8,485 nucleotides of DNA from an uncultured Bacteroidota bacterium (GCA_903833025.1 CAILDT010000320.1:1-8485), one strand, 5' to 3'; shown: positions 1-6,766, numbered from the stretch's first letter. The notes: generated by a model not told the origin, from the letters alone. A program made the numbers and translations.

Positions 1-30
1 CGTTTTGCACAATCTATTGCTTTTGTCCCA

Positions 31-212
31 AAAACCCTTGGTTATTTTTTAAACTCCTTGGGTTTTCCAAAAAACCCTTGAAGTTTGTCCAAAAACCCTT
101 GGGTTTTACCCCAAAACCCTTGGTTATTTTTTTAAACCCTTGGGTTTTCGGAAAAAACCAAGGGTTTTTTCTAAAACTCCTTGACGTTTTACCCAAAAAC
201 CTTTAGGTTTTA
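31..212. repeat. Tandem array of near-palindromic ~20.5-bp units
   Basis: About nine degenerate copies of a unit with consensus AAAACCCTTGGGTTTT lie head to tail. The CCTTG cores start at about 36, 56, 76, 97, 118, 138, 159 (inverted, read as CCAAGG), 179 and 200 (degenerate, CCTTTAG), so spacings are 20 or 21 bp and average 20.5 bp. Each unit is palindromic except for the central TT; the seventh copy has AA there, so it is the same unit flipped. Because GGGTTTT of one unit is followed by AAAACCC of the next, transcripts could form many alternative hairpins. The spacing is close to two turns of B-DNA, so cores would lie on one face of the helix. Function is unknown; a protein-binding array, a structured RNA or a simple minisatellite are all possible. 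It lies about 150 bp upstream of the promoter of the lipoprotein/barrel pair. Confidence 0.85.
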
Positions 213-361
213 CTTTTTGACAGTCAGGAAATTCCATATTCCCTTTTTGGAGTAGTTTGTTTTTTATAGAATTACCTGGAGATTGTCTCGCGAAAAGCTC
301 GTAATAATGTGTGCATTTTAAAGATAATGTATTGAATTAAGAAAGAGGTTTAATTAATTTT
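213..361. other. Intergenic stretch without visible feature
   Basis: Between the repeat array and the -7 box of the first gene I see no open reading frame with a credible start, no RNA gene, no strong hairpin and no match to TAnnTTTG on either strand. The sequence is AT-rich and unstructured apart from trivial short palindromes such as TCGCGA near 289. Confidence 0.5.
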
Positions 362-369
362 TAACTTTG
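362..369 (+). promoter_or_regulatory. Bacteroidota -7 promoter box (TAACTTTG)
   Basis: The sequence TAACTTTG fits the Bacteroidota sigma-70 -7 consensus TAnnTTTG. No TTG lies at the usual 17-23 bp upstream distance; the nearest, at 332-334, is 27 bp away, so the -33 element is weak or absent. Transcription would begin near 374, giving a leader of about 29 nt before the ATG at 403. This position argues against the in-frame TTG at 367, which would fall inside the promoter. Confidence 0.5.
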
Positions 370-402
370 TCAGCTAACCAACAAAGAAAGGTTTTTTATC
401 AG

Positions 403-987
403 ATGAAAAATATACACAAGTCATTTCTCTTATTACTTTTTACAATCGTAATTTTTAGCGGATGTTCGAAACACCCGGATGTTAAGTATAATATAACAGC
501 ATTAACAGCATATCACCAGGATAATTCTGGTGCATCGGCTGTTGATGCTTCTTCCATTACATTGCCCGCAAAGGCGTATGCAATAAGGTTGGAATATACG
601 GTTGAACTTTACGGAAAGCTGGATGGTGACCCGAATGAAGCTGCCTTTTCGCTGCAAAATAAAGTTAGCTCCTTCAATATTTCTTCCCTTACCGATTACG
701 ATTCCACACACCTTGCTTACGCTTCGCTTAATGATTATTTCCTTTATGGTAGCCAAACCAGCAGAGTTACAAATAATGCAACTATTGATTACGCATTAAA
801 TCAGCAACGTATAGGATTTACATACAATACAAGTGCTGCAAACGCAGGTAACCCTTGGCAAACAAGTGATTATTTAGTACTAATGCACCCGCCAACAAAT
901 TTAGGTACCCGAATGTTTATTATTAAACTCGATTTTGCAAATGGTACAAGCATTTCTTACACAACCAGCTCTGTTATTTTAAATTGA
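403..987 (+). CDS. Uncharacterised lipoprotein
   Basis: This gene encodes a 194-aa protein that I do not recognise as a named family. The N-terminus starts MKNIHKS, followed by a hydrophobic run and the lipobox F-S-G-C with the acylated cysteine at residue 21, so it is probably a lipoprotein exported by Sec and lipidated by Lgt/LspA. The residues after Cys21 (SKHPD) lack the acidic stretch linked to surface export in some Bacteroidota, so a periplasm-facing position is more likely, though this is inference. The mature part is rich in Ser, Thr, Asn and Tyr, with alternating hydrophobic residues suggesting a beta-sandwich, and it ends in strand-like sequence (SYTTSSVILN). ATG 403 is chosen because the in-frame TTG at 367 lies within the -7 box and because residue 1 there gives a normal signal peptide. 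Its TGA stop overlaps the next gene's ATG, so the two are probably co-translated. Confidence 0.8.
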   Translation: MKNIHKSFLLLLFTIVIFSGCSKHPDVKYNITALTAYHQDNSGASAVDASSITLPAKAYAIRLEYTVELYGKLDGDPNEAAFSLQNKVSSFNISSLTDYDSTHLAYASLNDYFLYGSQTSRVTNNATIDYALNQQRIGFTYNTSAANAGNPWQTSDYLVLMHPPTNLGTRMFIIKLDFANGTSISYTTSSVILN

Positions 988-1883
988 TGAAAAAAAACAA
1001 TCTGCTTTTTTGTTTTCTTTTTATAGGATATGCTGCTTTTGCACAAACAAAAACTGCTGATTCCACACATCATAAAAGATTTGAAAAACTAAAACCTTTT
1101 TTAACTAAATTTTCAATCGGGCTACCGGACATTCACTTTGAATATTGTGTTCCTTTTAAGAAAACCGGAAATGAAAATTTACCTTACGGGATGGATAAAT
1201 ACTTTGGGGTTCCAAAATCAGAAACTGGTTTCGACTTTCCGTTTGGAAATAATTTCAATTTCAGAATTATCGCTATCTATTATAAAGATAAACTTGGTGT
1301 CGAATTTTATTACGGTGGATTTGGGGGGATTGTTCCGATGAATGACTTCGCTCAATATCTTGAGAAAAAATATCCTAACCATTACATTTCTGATGATTAT
1401 AGTATTATGAATAAAGGTAAGGATTATGATTTCAAAGGGGTACAATTTGGCATTACTTATAAGATACATTTAAAATCTTTTATTATTGAACCAAAATTTA
1501 AAATAGGATTCGAAACACAATACGCTTATAATTACGAACCTTATGTGTTTAAGGAAATAGGAACTAATAATTTTACAGAATACCAAATTGAAGAGCGTGT
1601 AACAACACGTAAACCGGAGCATAGTTATCACGCACAACTGAATGTAGGAAAACGAATAACGCTTTTTAAAAGAGCAAAACGACCGTTTACTTTTGAAGCA
1701 GGAATAAAAGGAGAATATATTTATGCACCCTATTCATTAAACGTTAAAGTAAACGAACATACTTACGGAATGCCGATTGTAAGTAACCAGTTTGATATAA
1801 CAAATGCTTATAAAATGTACTCATTTGGAGCGTATGCATTTTATGTTATACAAAAAAGAAATAAAAAACCCTCTGTTAAATAA
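987..1883 (+). CDS. Probable outer-membrane beta-barrel protein
   Basis: The 298-aa product has a signal peptide (MKKNN, hydrophobic core, probable cleavage AFA|Q after residue 19). The mature protein has many alternating aromatic/polar stretches typical of transmembrane beta-strands, for example GVEFYYGGFGGI, FIIEPKFKIGFETQYAY, FTFEAGIKGEYIYA and MYSFGAYAFYVIQ, and no transmembrane helix. It therefore looks like an outer-membrane barrel, but I cannot name a family. The last predicted strand is followed by a basic tail (KRNKKPSVK) rather than ending in an aromatic residue. The start at 987 overlaps the preceding stop as TGATG; a TTG one codon earlier is also possible but less likely. The tight overlap with the lipoprotein gene suggests an operon and perhaps a physical complex. 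The stop codon lies inside the terminator hairpin. Confidence 0.75.
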   Translation: MKKNNLLFCFLFIGYAAFAQTKTADSTHHKRFEKLKPFLTKFSIGLPDIHFEYCVPFKKTGNENLPYGMDKYFGVPKSETGFDFPFGNNFNFRIIAIYYKDKLGVEFYYGGFGGIVPMNDFAQYLEKKYPNHYISDDYSIMNKGKDYDFKGVQFGITYKIHLKSFIIEPKFKIGFETQYAYNYEPYVFKEIGTNNFTEYQIEERVTTRKPEHSYHAQLNVGKRITLFKRAKRPFTFEAGIKGEYIYAPYSLNVKVNEHTYGMPIVSNQFDITNAYKMYSFGAYAFYVIQKRNKKPSVK

Positions 1884-1895
1884 CAAAGGGTTTTT
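1864..1895. terminator. Bidirectional intrinsic terminator
   Basis: An inverted repeat has outer arms AAAAACCCT (1864-1872) and AGGGTTTTT (1887-1895), then a C/A mismatch, then inner arms TGTTA (1874-1878) and TAACA (1881-1885) around an AA loop. A T-run follows the GGG on either strand, so it can end transcription from both directions. It sits where the plus-strand barrel gene and the minus-strand small-protein gene converge. The left arm is made of the last codons of the barrel gene, whose TAA (1881-1883) forms part of the right stem. Confidence 0.85.
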
Positions 1896-1923
1896 AAAAT
1901 AATAGTAAATATTTATCGGTAAT

Positions 1924-2199
1924 CTATTTTTGCTTAGGAGTAGAAAACCCATCACCATCCACTTTGTTTTTGTTTTTATTTCTTCTCCTATTCCAAAACG
2001 CAGTACCATTGTGTTTCATATTCGGGTCTTTTTTAGCACTGTCGAAATGATGCATTTGCGCACGAGGTTTATTATCGCGATGAAACATTTTATGGAAAAA
2101 CCCTTCCTTTTTTGCTGTTTGTTCCTTGCCTGCTTCCTGCGCCATTGATGCAGCAGATATGCCGATGAGGAATATTGTAAATGCAATTAATTTTTTCAT
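1924..2199 (-). CDS. Small secreted basic protein
   Basis: The 91-aa product starts MKKLIAFT, has a clear signal peptide with a hydrophobic core and a probable cleavage site SMA|Q after residue 20, leaving a mature chain of about 71 residues. The mature part is strongly basic and hydrophilic, rich in Lys, Arg, His and Asn (KKEGFFHKMFHRDNKPR, then NRRRNKNKNK), with no cysteines and no membrane segment, so it is probably periplasmic or secreted and may be largely disordered. The stretch DPNMKHNGT resembles the KDGTPDxRxK-like repeats of small Bacteroidota secreted proteins known to me only as hypothetical; that resemblance is weak. It is monocistronic and converges on the shared terminator, 41 bp from the stop of the barrel gene. 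Function unknown. Confidence 0.75.
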   Translation of the reverse strand: MKKLIAFTIFLIGISAASMAQEAGKEQTAKKEGFFHKMFHRDNKPRAQMHHFDSAKKDPNMKHNGTAFWNRRRNKNKNKVDGDGFSTPKQK

Positions 2200-2260
2200 A
2201 TAGGTTTTATAATTTTATTTAGATAACTCAGGTTTGTATATCATTATTTAATATCAACGA

Positions 2261-2268
2261 CAAACGTA
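2261..2268 (-). promoter_or_regulatory. Bacteroidota -7 promoter box (TACGTTTG)
   Basis: On the minus strand the sequence reads TACGTTTG, matching TAnnTTTG. It would start transcription near 2256 and give the small secreted protein a leader of about 55 nt. I see no TTG at the expected -33 distance, so support rests on the -7 match and on position only. Confidence 0.4.
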
Positions 2269-2353
2269 ATTAAATATTAAGAAGTAATGGAAAAAAGAAA
2301 TGAGAAGTTTTCAAGAATTTCTAACAAAGCATTAACAATAGCTCAACTTCTTT

Positions 2354-5300
2354 TTAAAAATAAGCTCTTATTTGTGCGCCACCGGTATGTATTGCTTTAC
2401 TTCCTTCTGATTTGCGTCCGTCGTAAGTAATGCTTAACTGCAAGTTATTAGATAAGTTTCGTTGGTAGGCAACTCCCCACGTAATGTTTTGTCCCAATTT
2501 CAGCGCATCCAGCATCTCAAAAGCAATGGAAGTATTTTGAGTTCCATTAAAACCAATTTTTATGTAATCAAATTTCATATTCAAACTACCTTTGTTTAAT
2601 ACATTCCATTTTATTTCAGCTCCATAATCTTGTAATTTAGCACGTATCGAATCGTTATTTTTATCCGTATATTTAAATGAAACAGAAGCTCGGAAAGCTG
2701 TGTTTGGTTGAAAATTTACTTTCGGTTCGAGCGAATAATAAATAATATTATAATCTCTCGACGTAAAAAATTGTGATGTACTTGCTTTAACTCCATTAAT
2801 ACCATCAAAATTAAAACTTAATTGTTTTATGATATTCCATCTTAATCGTGCTTCTTCATAAACATTATTTCTCGAATCTAAACCATTTACGGATAAAGAT
2901 TTATTGTGAATGGCTTGATACGAAAGGTCTAAACCAAACACCGAACTTAATTGATTAATAAATAAAGTATTTCTAAAAGAGGAATTAAGAGTAACCAAAT
3001 TGCTATCATTTAAAATAGAATCGTGCACTAAACCTAAAAAAGGATTGTATGCTTTCGCTAAATTATTATCCTTCGATTTTCTATCTACCCGATACGATGC
3101 TTGATTGGAAAACCGAGCAACAAACTTTCTGAAACCCTCCTTAGTTGCCCACACAGCCGAAGGTTTTACAGTAAGTACTTCACTAAATTGATTGTTGTAT
3201 GTCTTAATATAATCATTCGTTGGGGTATATACTTTTATATATGTTGCCAAACTCGGAATAGGTGCAATTTCAAATTCATTAAGTTCTTTTACACCATTGT
3301 TATTGTAGTCAATCCATTGGTAAATTCCGAGTCCGGGAGCAACTTCAAGATAAGAAAATTGTTTTTTCACTTCTAATCCTGAACCTATTTCATAAAAAGA
3401 AGTGGAATAAATTAATCCTTTCCATAACCTGAAATTATATTCAACTCGTCCAACCAAAGAGTTATCGGGCTTTTGCGAAGTGTGGGTAGAATCTTTAATT
3501 TCTAACTTACGATAAGAAGCATTTAACTTTAATTGATTGTTTGGGTTTTTCATCAACTCTAAAAACCCACCATAGTTTTGTGCTTGGGTAGCTTCGATAA
3601 AAGAAGTAGTGCCGTTAGTACTTTTATTTACAGCAAAGTCGGTTCGTTGTTTATAATTAATTCCATATCTTATTTTTGAAGTGTCTGCATTCTGTGCATA
3701 CGCTTGCCATTCCCAGAACTTATAACTGTTTGAGAGTAGCGTATCTTTACTATGAGTATAAAATTTATTTTGTTCGAACTCATCTTTCAATCCAATAGTA
3801 AAGCGTTTTATCTTTTGTGAGATGCCGCTTTTATGTCGGTAGAAGTCGGTGTTAGAAACACTTTTAGAATTAAGCAAACTACCATCATACATTAAATTAA
3901 ATCCTTTCTTCGTAAAATTAAAAGTTGCATTATGCCTGGTAGCATTGTAAGCACCACCTTCGAAGAAGGCATTGAATTTATATTGAGCCATACCAAAATC
4001 TTTTTTCGCAACACCAATTGCAGCACCTACAATATGTTGGTCGTCTGCTACTGCAGTAGTTCCTCTGTTCCAATCGCGCTCAAACTCTATGCTTCTATAT
4101 CTTTCTATAGGCGTAAAATATTTCTGAACATACTCATAGTTTACATTTGTTAAAAGCACAAATCCTTTATTCACCGTATCAATCATCAGCTTTTTTGATA
4201 GCGGAGTTTTGTTATCTAAATTTAATTTCAAGCCATAACCAACATCATCATTTTTATCTTTGGTAGAAAATGTATTTATGTCATTGTTGGTAACCGCAGC
4301 TTCCACAGCCAGTTTAGTATTTTTACTAAACGCATATTCTATTCCTGCGGCTATCATTTGTTTTTTCTTTGGAGTGATTAATTGCACCACCGGTTCGTAA
4401 CTTCCATGCAATGTATCACCATTGGCACTTGGCGCAACCCATTGAAATACTTTGCCATTAGCACTCGAATTTATTTGATTGTAATTTCCTTTACCAACTC
4501 CAACGTTACTAAACGTTACTCTAAAGTGCGCTTGAAGACTGTCTGTGCTATAAACAAAAATTTTTGGATACGTAAACGCACCAATAGTTGTATCCACTTT
4601 CCGATACAACACTTCCTTATTAGTATAAGGCACACTATCAAAACTTGGTTTAATTGCTTTGCTTAATGTATCGCCAATTCTTGCCAACAATATTTTATCA
4701 TCATCAGATAAAGTTTGTTGCAACGGTTGATTCTTGGCATCCTGCTCCGAATAAATATGAAGATGTGCTTTCAGTTTATTCTGCTCATAATCATTGGTGA
4801 AACTAACTAATGAACGAGCATAGTTTTTATCCGAATATTGAAACTCCACCACAATACGTTTATCTTTTGTGATAAGTTGCTTGGCAGTAAAAGTAACTTC
4901 GGACGTGTTGTAATTAATTATATAATCATTCTCTTGCCCACGTTCTATAAGCCGTCCATCAATATATATTTTTTCTGTACCTGATAAAACAATGATGAAT
5001 GATTCGTTTTCTGCACCGTGCAAACGGTACGGACCTTGATTGCCTTCAATACCTTGAATTTGATTTCTGGCAAACTTGCCACGAGAAACTGCAGCACTTA
5101 AAGATGTTTTATAAATACCTTGTTTCGTTACATCTTTACTATCAGCATTTGTTTTTAACACAGTTGAAAAACTAATGCCTTGTGCCTTTTTATTGTAATT
5201 CATAAAGTAACTTGTTGGGCGTGTTAATTGAAAATCTCCTGCAATTAATTTGGAAGTAGCATTTGAAAGTTGAATAAAAACTTTATCAAACTCCTGCAAA

Positions 5301-5896
5301 TGCTGTGTGTTTCCTTCTGCCTGGATAGGAATATTATTATCTGTTGCAGCCATTAAAATATCTATGTTATTATTCAAATGCCCCGACAATTGCAAATTCA
5401 AATTGGAGTTTACCACCATATCCTGATTGTTGCCAACGGTAAATCCCCTCGAAATACTTCCTGTTTTATTTAGCCCTTCCATTTTAAATATATCGTCGCC
5501 CTTCGAATCAATGTTATAACTAAAAGGATTTACATTACCTGCTAAATCGGGCTTGATGCGGTTAATGTCTTTGTGTTTTACTTCCGCTGAAAATAAATAA
5601 GGAAACGTTTTATAAGAAGAAATAATATTAGTAGAGATGTTATTCTCATTCATTTTTTTTCTGTTCAGAAATAACTTCCCTTCCGCATAATTTATTTTAT
5701 AATAAGCCGTGTCAAGCAATTTGCCGTCGGAAGTGGCAAGTGTAACCGTACCCGGCACAATACTTAATGTGTCCAACTGAATAGTATCATTACTTATTAG
5801 CAACGGTTTATTACGGTTATTGCTTGTTATCTGTGCATTTGCACAAATACAAAGCAAGGAGAACATTAAAATAAATATGCTTTTAAGAAGTTTCAC
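2354..5896 (-). CDS. Very large outer-membrane beta-barrel-like protein
   Basis: This encodes about 1180 residues of a Bacteroidota-type envelope protein. From GTG 5896 the product starts MKLLKS and has a classic signal peptide ending CANAQ. Around residues 145-165 it has a GSISRGFTVGNNQD segment, followed by NLNLQLSGHL, NIPIQAEGNTQ and a region around SYFMNYNKKAQGISF. I recall these as hallmarks of large uncharacterised Bacteroidota outer-membrane proteins with some similarity to SprA-like proteins; that link is from memory. Residues about 309-361 carry an Ig-like segment (IYIDGRLIERG, then KDKRIVVEFQYSDKNY). The remaining two thirds are alternating aromatic/polar beta-strands, interrupted at residues 863-874 by an EF-hand-like loop, DYNNNGVKELNE. 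The protein ends IRAYF, with the terminal Phe expected for BAM-dependent barrels. No TonB plug or TonB box is evident. The start is uncertain: an in-frame TTG at 5923 adds nine residues. The gene appears monocistronic. Confidence 0.8.
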   Translation of the reverse strand: MKLLKSIFILMFSLLCICANAQITSNNRNKPLLISNDTIQLDTLSIVPGTVTLATSDGKLLDTAYYKINYAEGKLFLNRKKMNENNISTNIISSYKTFPYLFSAEVKHKDINRIKPDLAGNVNPFSYNIDSKGDDIFKMEGLNKTGSISRGFTVGNNQDMVVNSNLNLQLSGHLNNNIDILMAATDNNIPIQAEGNTQHLQEFDKVFIQLSNATSKLIAGDFQLTRPTSYFMNYNKKAQGISFSTVLKTNADSKDVTKQGIYKTSLSAAVSRGKFARNQIQGIEGNQGPYRLHGAENESFIIVLSGTEKIYIDGRLIERGQENDYIINYNTSEVTFTAKQLITKDKRIVVEFQYSDKNYARSLVSFTNDYEQNKLKAHLHIYSEQDAKNQPLQQTLSDDDKILLARIGDTLSKAIKPSFDSVPYTNKEVLYRKVDTTIGAFTYPKIFVYSTDSLQAHFRVTFSNVGVGKGNYNQINSSANGKVFQWVAPSANGDTLHGSYEPVVQLITPKKKQMIAAGIEYAFSKNTKLAVEAAVTNNDINTFSTKDKNDDVGYGLKLNLDNKTPLSKKLMIDTVNKGFVLLTNVNYEYVQKYFTPIERYRSIEFERDWNRGTTAVADDQHIVGAAIGVAKKDFGMAQYKFNAFFEGGAYNATRHNATFNFTKKGFNLMYDGSLLNSKSVSNTDFYRHKSGISQKIKRFTIGLKDEFEQNKFYTHSKDTLLSNSYKFWEWQAYAQNADTSKIRYGINYKQRTDFAVNKSTNGTTSFIEATQAQNYGGFLELMKNPNNQLKLNASYRKLEIKDSTHTSQKPDNSLVGRVEYNFRLWKGLIYSTSFYEIGSGLEVKKQFSYLEVAPGLGIYQWIDYNNNGVKELNEFEIAPIPSLATYIKVYTPTNDYIKTYNNQFSEVLTVKPSAVWATKEGFRKFVARFSNQASYRVDRKSKDNNLAKAYNPFLGLVHDSILNDSNLVTLNSSFRNTLFINQLSSVFGLDLSYQAIHNKSLSVNGLDSRNNVYEEARLRWNIIKQLSFNFDGINGVKASTSQFFTSRDYNIIYYSLEPKVNFQPNTAFRASVSFKYTDKNNDSIRAKLQDYGAEIKWNVLNKGSLNMKFDYIKIGFNGTQNTSIAFEMLDALKLGQNITWGVAYQRNLSNNLQLSITYDGRKSEGSKAIHTGGAQIRAYF

Positions 5897-5923
5897 AAAT
5901 TTAAAATTACTAATTATGTACAA
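5896..5923 (-). promoter_or_regulatory. Possible -33/-7 promoter overlapping the start codon
   Basis: On the minus strand a TTG (5923-5921) is followed after 17 bp by TAAATTTG (5903-5896), a full match to the Bacteroidota TTG-N17-23-TAnnTTTG arrangement. The last G of the box is also the first base of the GTG chosen as start of the large barrel gene, so transcription from it would begin inside the signal-peptide codons. Either the match is fortuitous or the true start differs. Confidence 0.3.
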
Positions 5924-5937
5924 ACAAAAGCATTTTA

Positions 5938-5945
5938 TACATTTG
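5938..5945 (+). promoter_or_regulatory. Bacteroidota -7 promoter box for xth (TACATTTG)
   Basis: TACATTTG matches TAnnTTTG and lies 23 bp before the xth ATG, predicting a leader of about 19 nt. No TTG is visible at the -33 distance. It shares the short divergent region with the start of the large barrel gene. Confidence 0.5.
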
Positions 5946-5968
5946 CCGACTAATATAAACGCACAAAG

Positions 5969-6736
5969 ATGAAGAAAATTGTTACTTATAACTTAAATGG
6001 AATCCGTTCCGCGATGAGCAAAGGATTAATTGATTGGTTAAAAGCCACTAATCCTGATATATTATGTGTTCAGGAATTAAAAGCCGAGCCGGGGCAATTA
6101 GATTTAAAAATATTTGAAGATGCTGGCTATCATCATTATTGGTTTCCTGCGCAAAAGAAAGGATATAGCGGAGTTGCTATCTTCACAAAACAAAAACCTG
6201 ACCACATTGAATATGGTTGTGGAATAGCAGAATATGATTTTGAAGGGCGCGTTATTCGTGCTGATTATGGTGACGTTTCGGTGATGAGTGTTTATCACCC
6301 AAGTGGAAGTAGTGGTGAAGAGCGGCAAGCATTTAAAATGAAATGGCTTGACGATTTCCAAAAGTATATAGATAAATTAAAAAAAGAACGTCCGAAACTT
6401 ATTATTTGTGGTGATTATAATATATGTCATCAGCCGATAGATATTCATAATCCGAAGAGTAATGCCAATAGCAGTGGCTTTTTGCCGGAAGAACGCGAAT
6501 GGATTGATACCTTTATGAAATCAGGATTTGTGGATAGCTTCCGCCATTTTAATAAAGAACCACATAATTATTCCTGGTGGAGTTTCAGGTTCAATTCAAG
6601 AGCTAAGAATTTAGGATGGAGAATAGATTATAATTTGGTGAGTACTAATCTCGAATCGAAAATGAAACGAGTAGCAATTCTGCCAGAGGCAAAACATTCC
6701 GACCATTGCCCAGTGGTTTTAGAAATTGATTTTTAA
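5969..6736 (+). CDS. xth: Exodeoxyribonuclease III (AP endonuclease)
   Basis: The 255-aa product is a complete member of the exonuclease-endonuclease-phosphatase fold, ExoIII/APE1 type, which cleaves DNA 5' to abasic sites and removes blocked 3' ends in base excision repair, in the cytoplasm. All signature residues are visible: YNLNGIRSA at 7-15, the metal-binding Glu36 in VQELKAEPGQLD, SVYHPSG with Tyr109, GDYN with Asp149 and Asn151, WWSFRFNSRAKNLGWRIDY with Asp220, and the C-terminal HSDHCPV with Asp245 and His246. Length is normal for the bacterial family. The ATG at 5969 follows an A-rich stretch (GCACAAAG) and gives the expected N-terminus with no extension. It is transcribed divergently from the large barrel gene; the downstream transporter gene begins only 37 bp after its stop and no terminator fits between them, so read-through is likely. 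Confidence 0.97.
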   Translation: MKKIVTYNLNGIRSAMSKGLIDWLKATNPDILCVQELKAEPGQLDLKIFEDAGYHHYWFPAQKKGYSGVAIFTKQKPDHIEYGCGIAEYDFEGRVIRADYGDVSVMSVYHPSGSSGEERQAFKMKWLDDFQKYIDKLKKERPKLIICGDYNICHQPIDIHNPKSNANSSGFLPEEREWIDTFMKSGFVDSFRHFNKEPHNYSWWSFRFNSRAKNLGWRIDYNLVSTNLESKMKRVAILPEAKHSDHCPVVLEIDF

Positions 6737-6758
6737 GAAACATTAGGTTTATATTGAA

Positions 6759-6766
6759 TACCTTTG
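6759..6766 (+). promoter_or_regulatory. Bacteroidota -7 promoter box (TACCTTTG)
   Basis: TACCTTTG is a full TAnnTTTG match ending only 7 nt before the ATG of the substrate-binding lipoprotein. If the box spans about -11 to -4, the transcript would start 2-4 nt before the ATG, making the mRNA essentially leaderless. No TTG occurs at the usual -33 spacing. Confidence 0.5.

Noticed and set aside
14..196. Minus-strand 60-codon open frame with a TTG start and repeated KGF/QGF peptides
   Set aside because: It is simply the translation of the tandem repeat array. The unit spacing alternates between 20 and 21 bp, so the heptad is not kept in frame throughout, the start is TTG, and no promoter or binding site precedes it.
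31..212. CRISPR array or replication iterons
   Set aside because: There are no unique spacers between the units, units are too short and degenerate, no cas genes are present, and there is no replication gene or DnaA-box cluster nearby.
367..402. Upstream TTG start extending the lipoprotein by 12 residues
   Set aside because: The TTG lies inside the predicted -7 box TAACTTTG, and the ATG at 403 gives a normal lipoprotein signal peptide.
2303..2351. Possible terminator hairpin after the large barrel gene (AGAAGTT and AACTTCT)
   Set aside because: The arms are only 7 bp, AT-rich and separated by about 35 nt, with no convincing U-run directly after the second arm.
4502..4520. Direct repeat of AACGTTACT
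   Set aside because: Two 9-bp copies ten bases apart inside a coding region; consistent with chance and with codon content.
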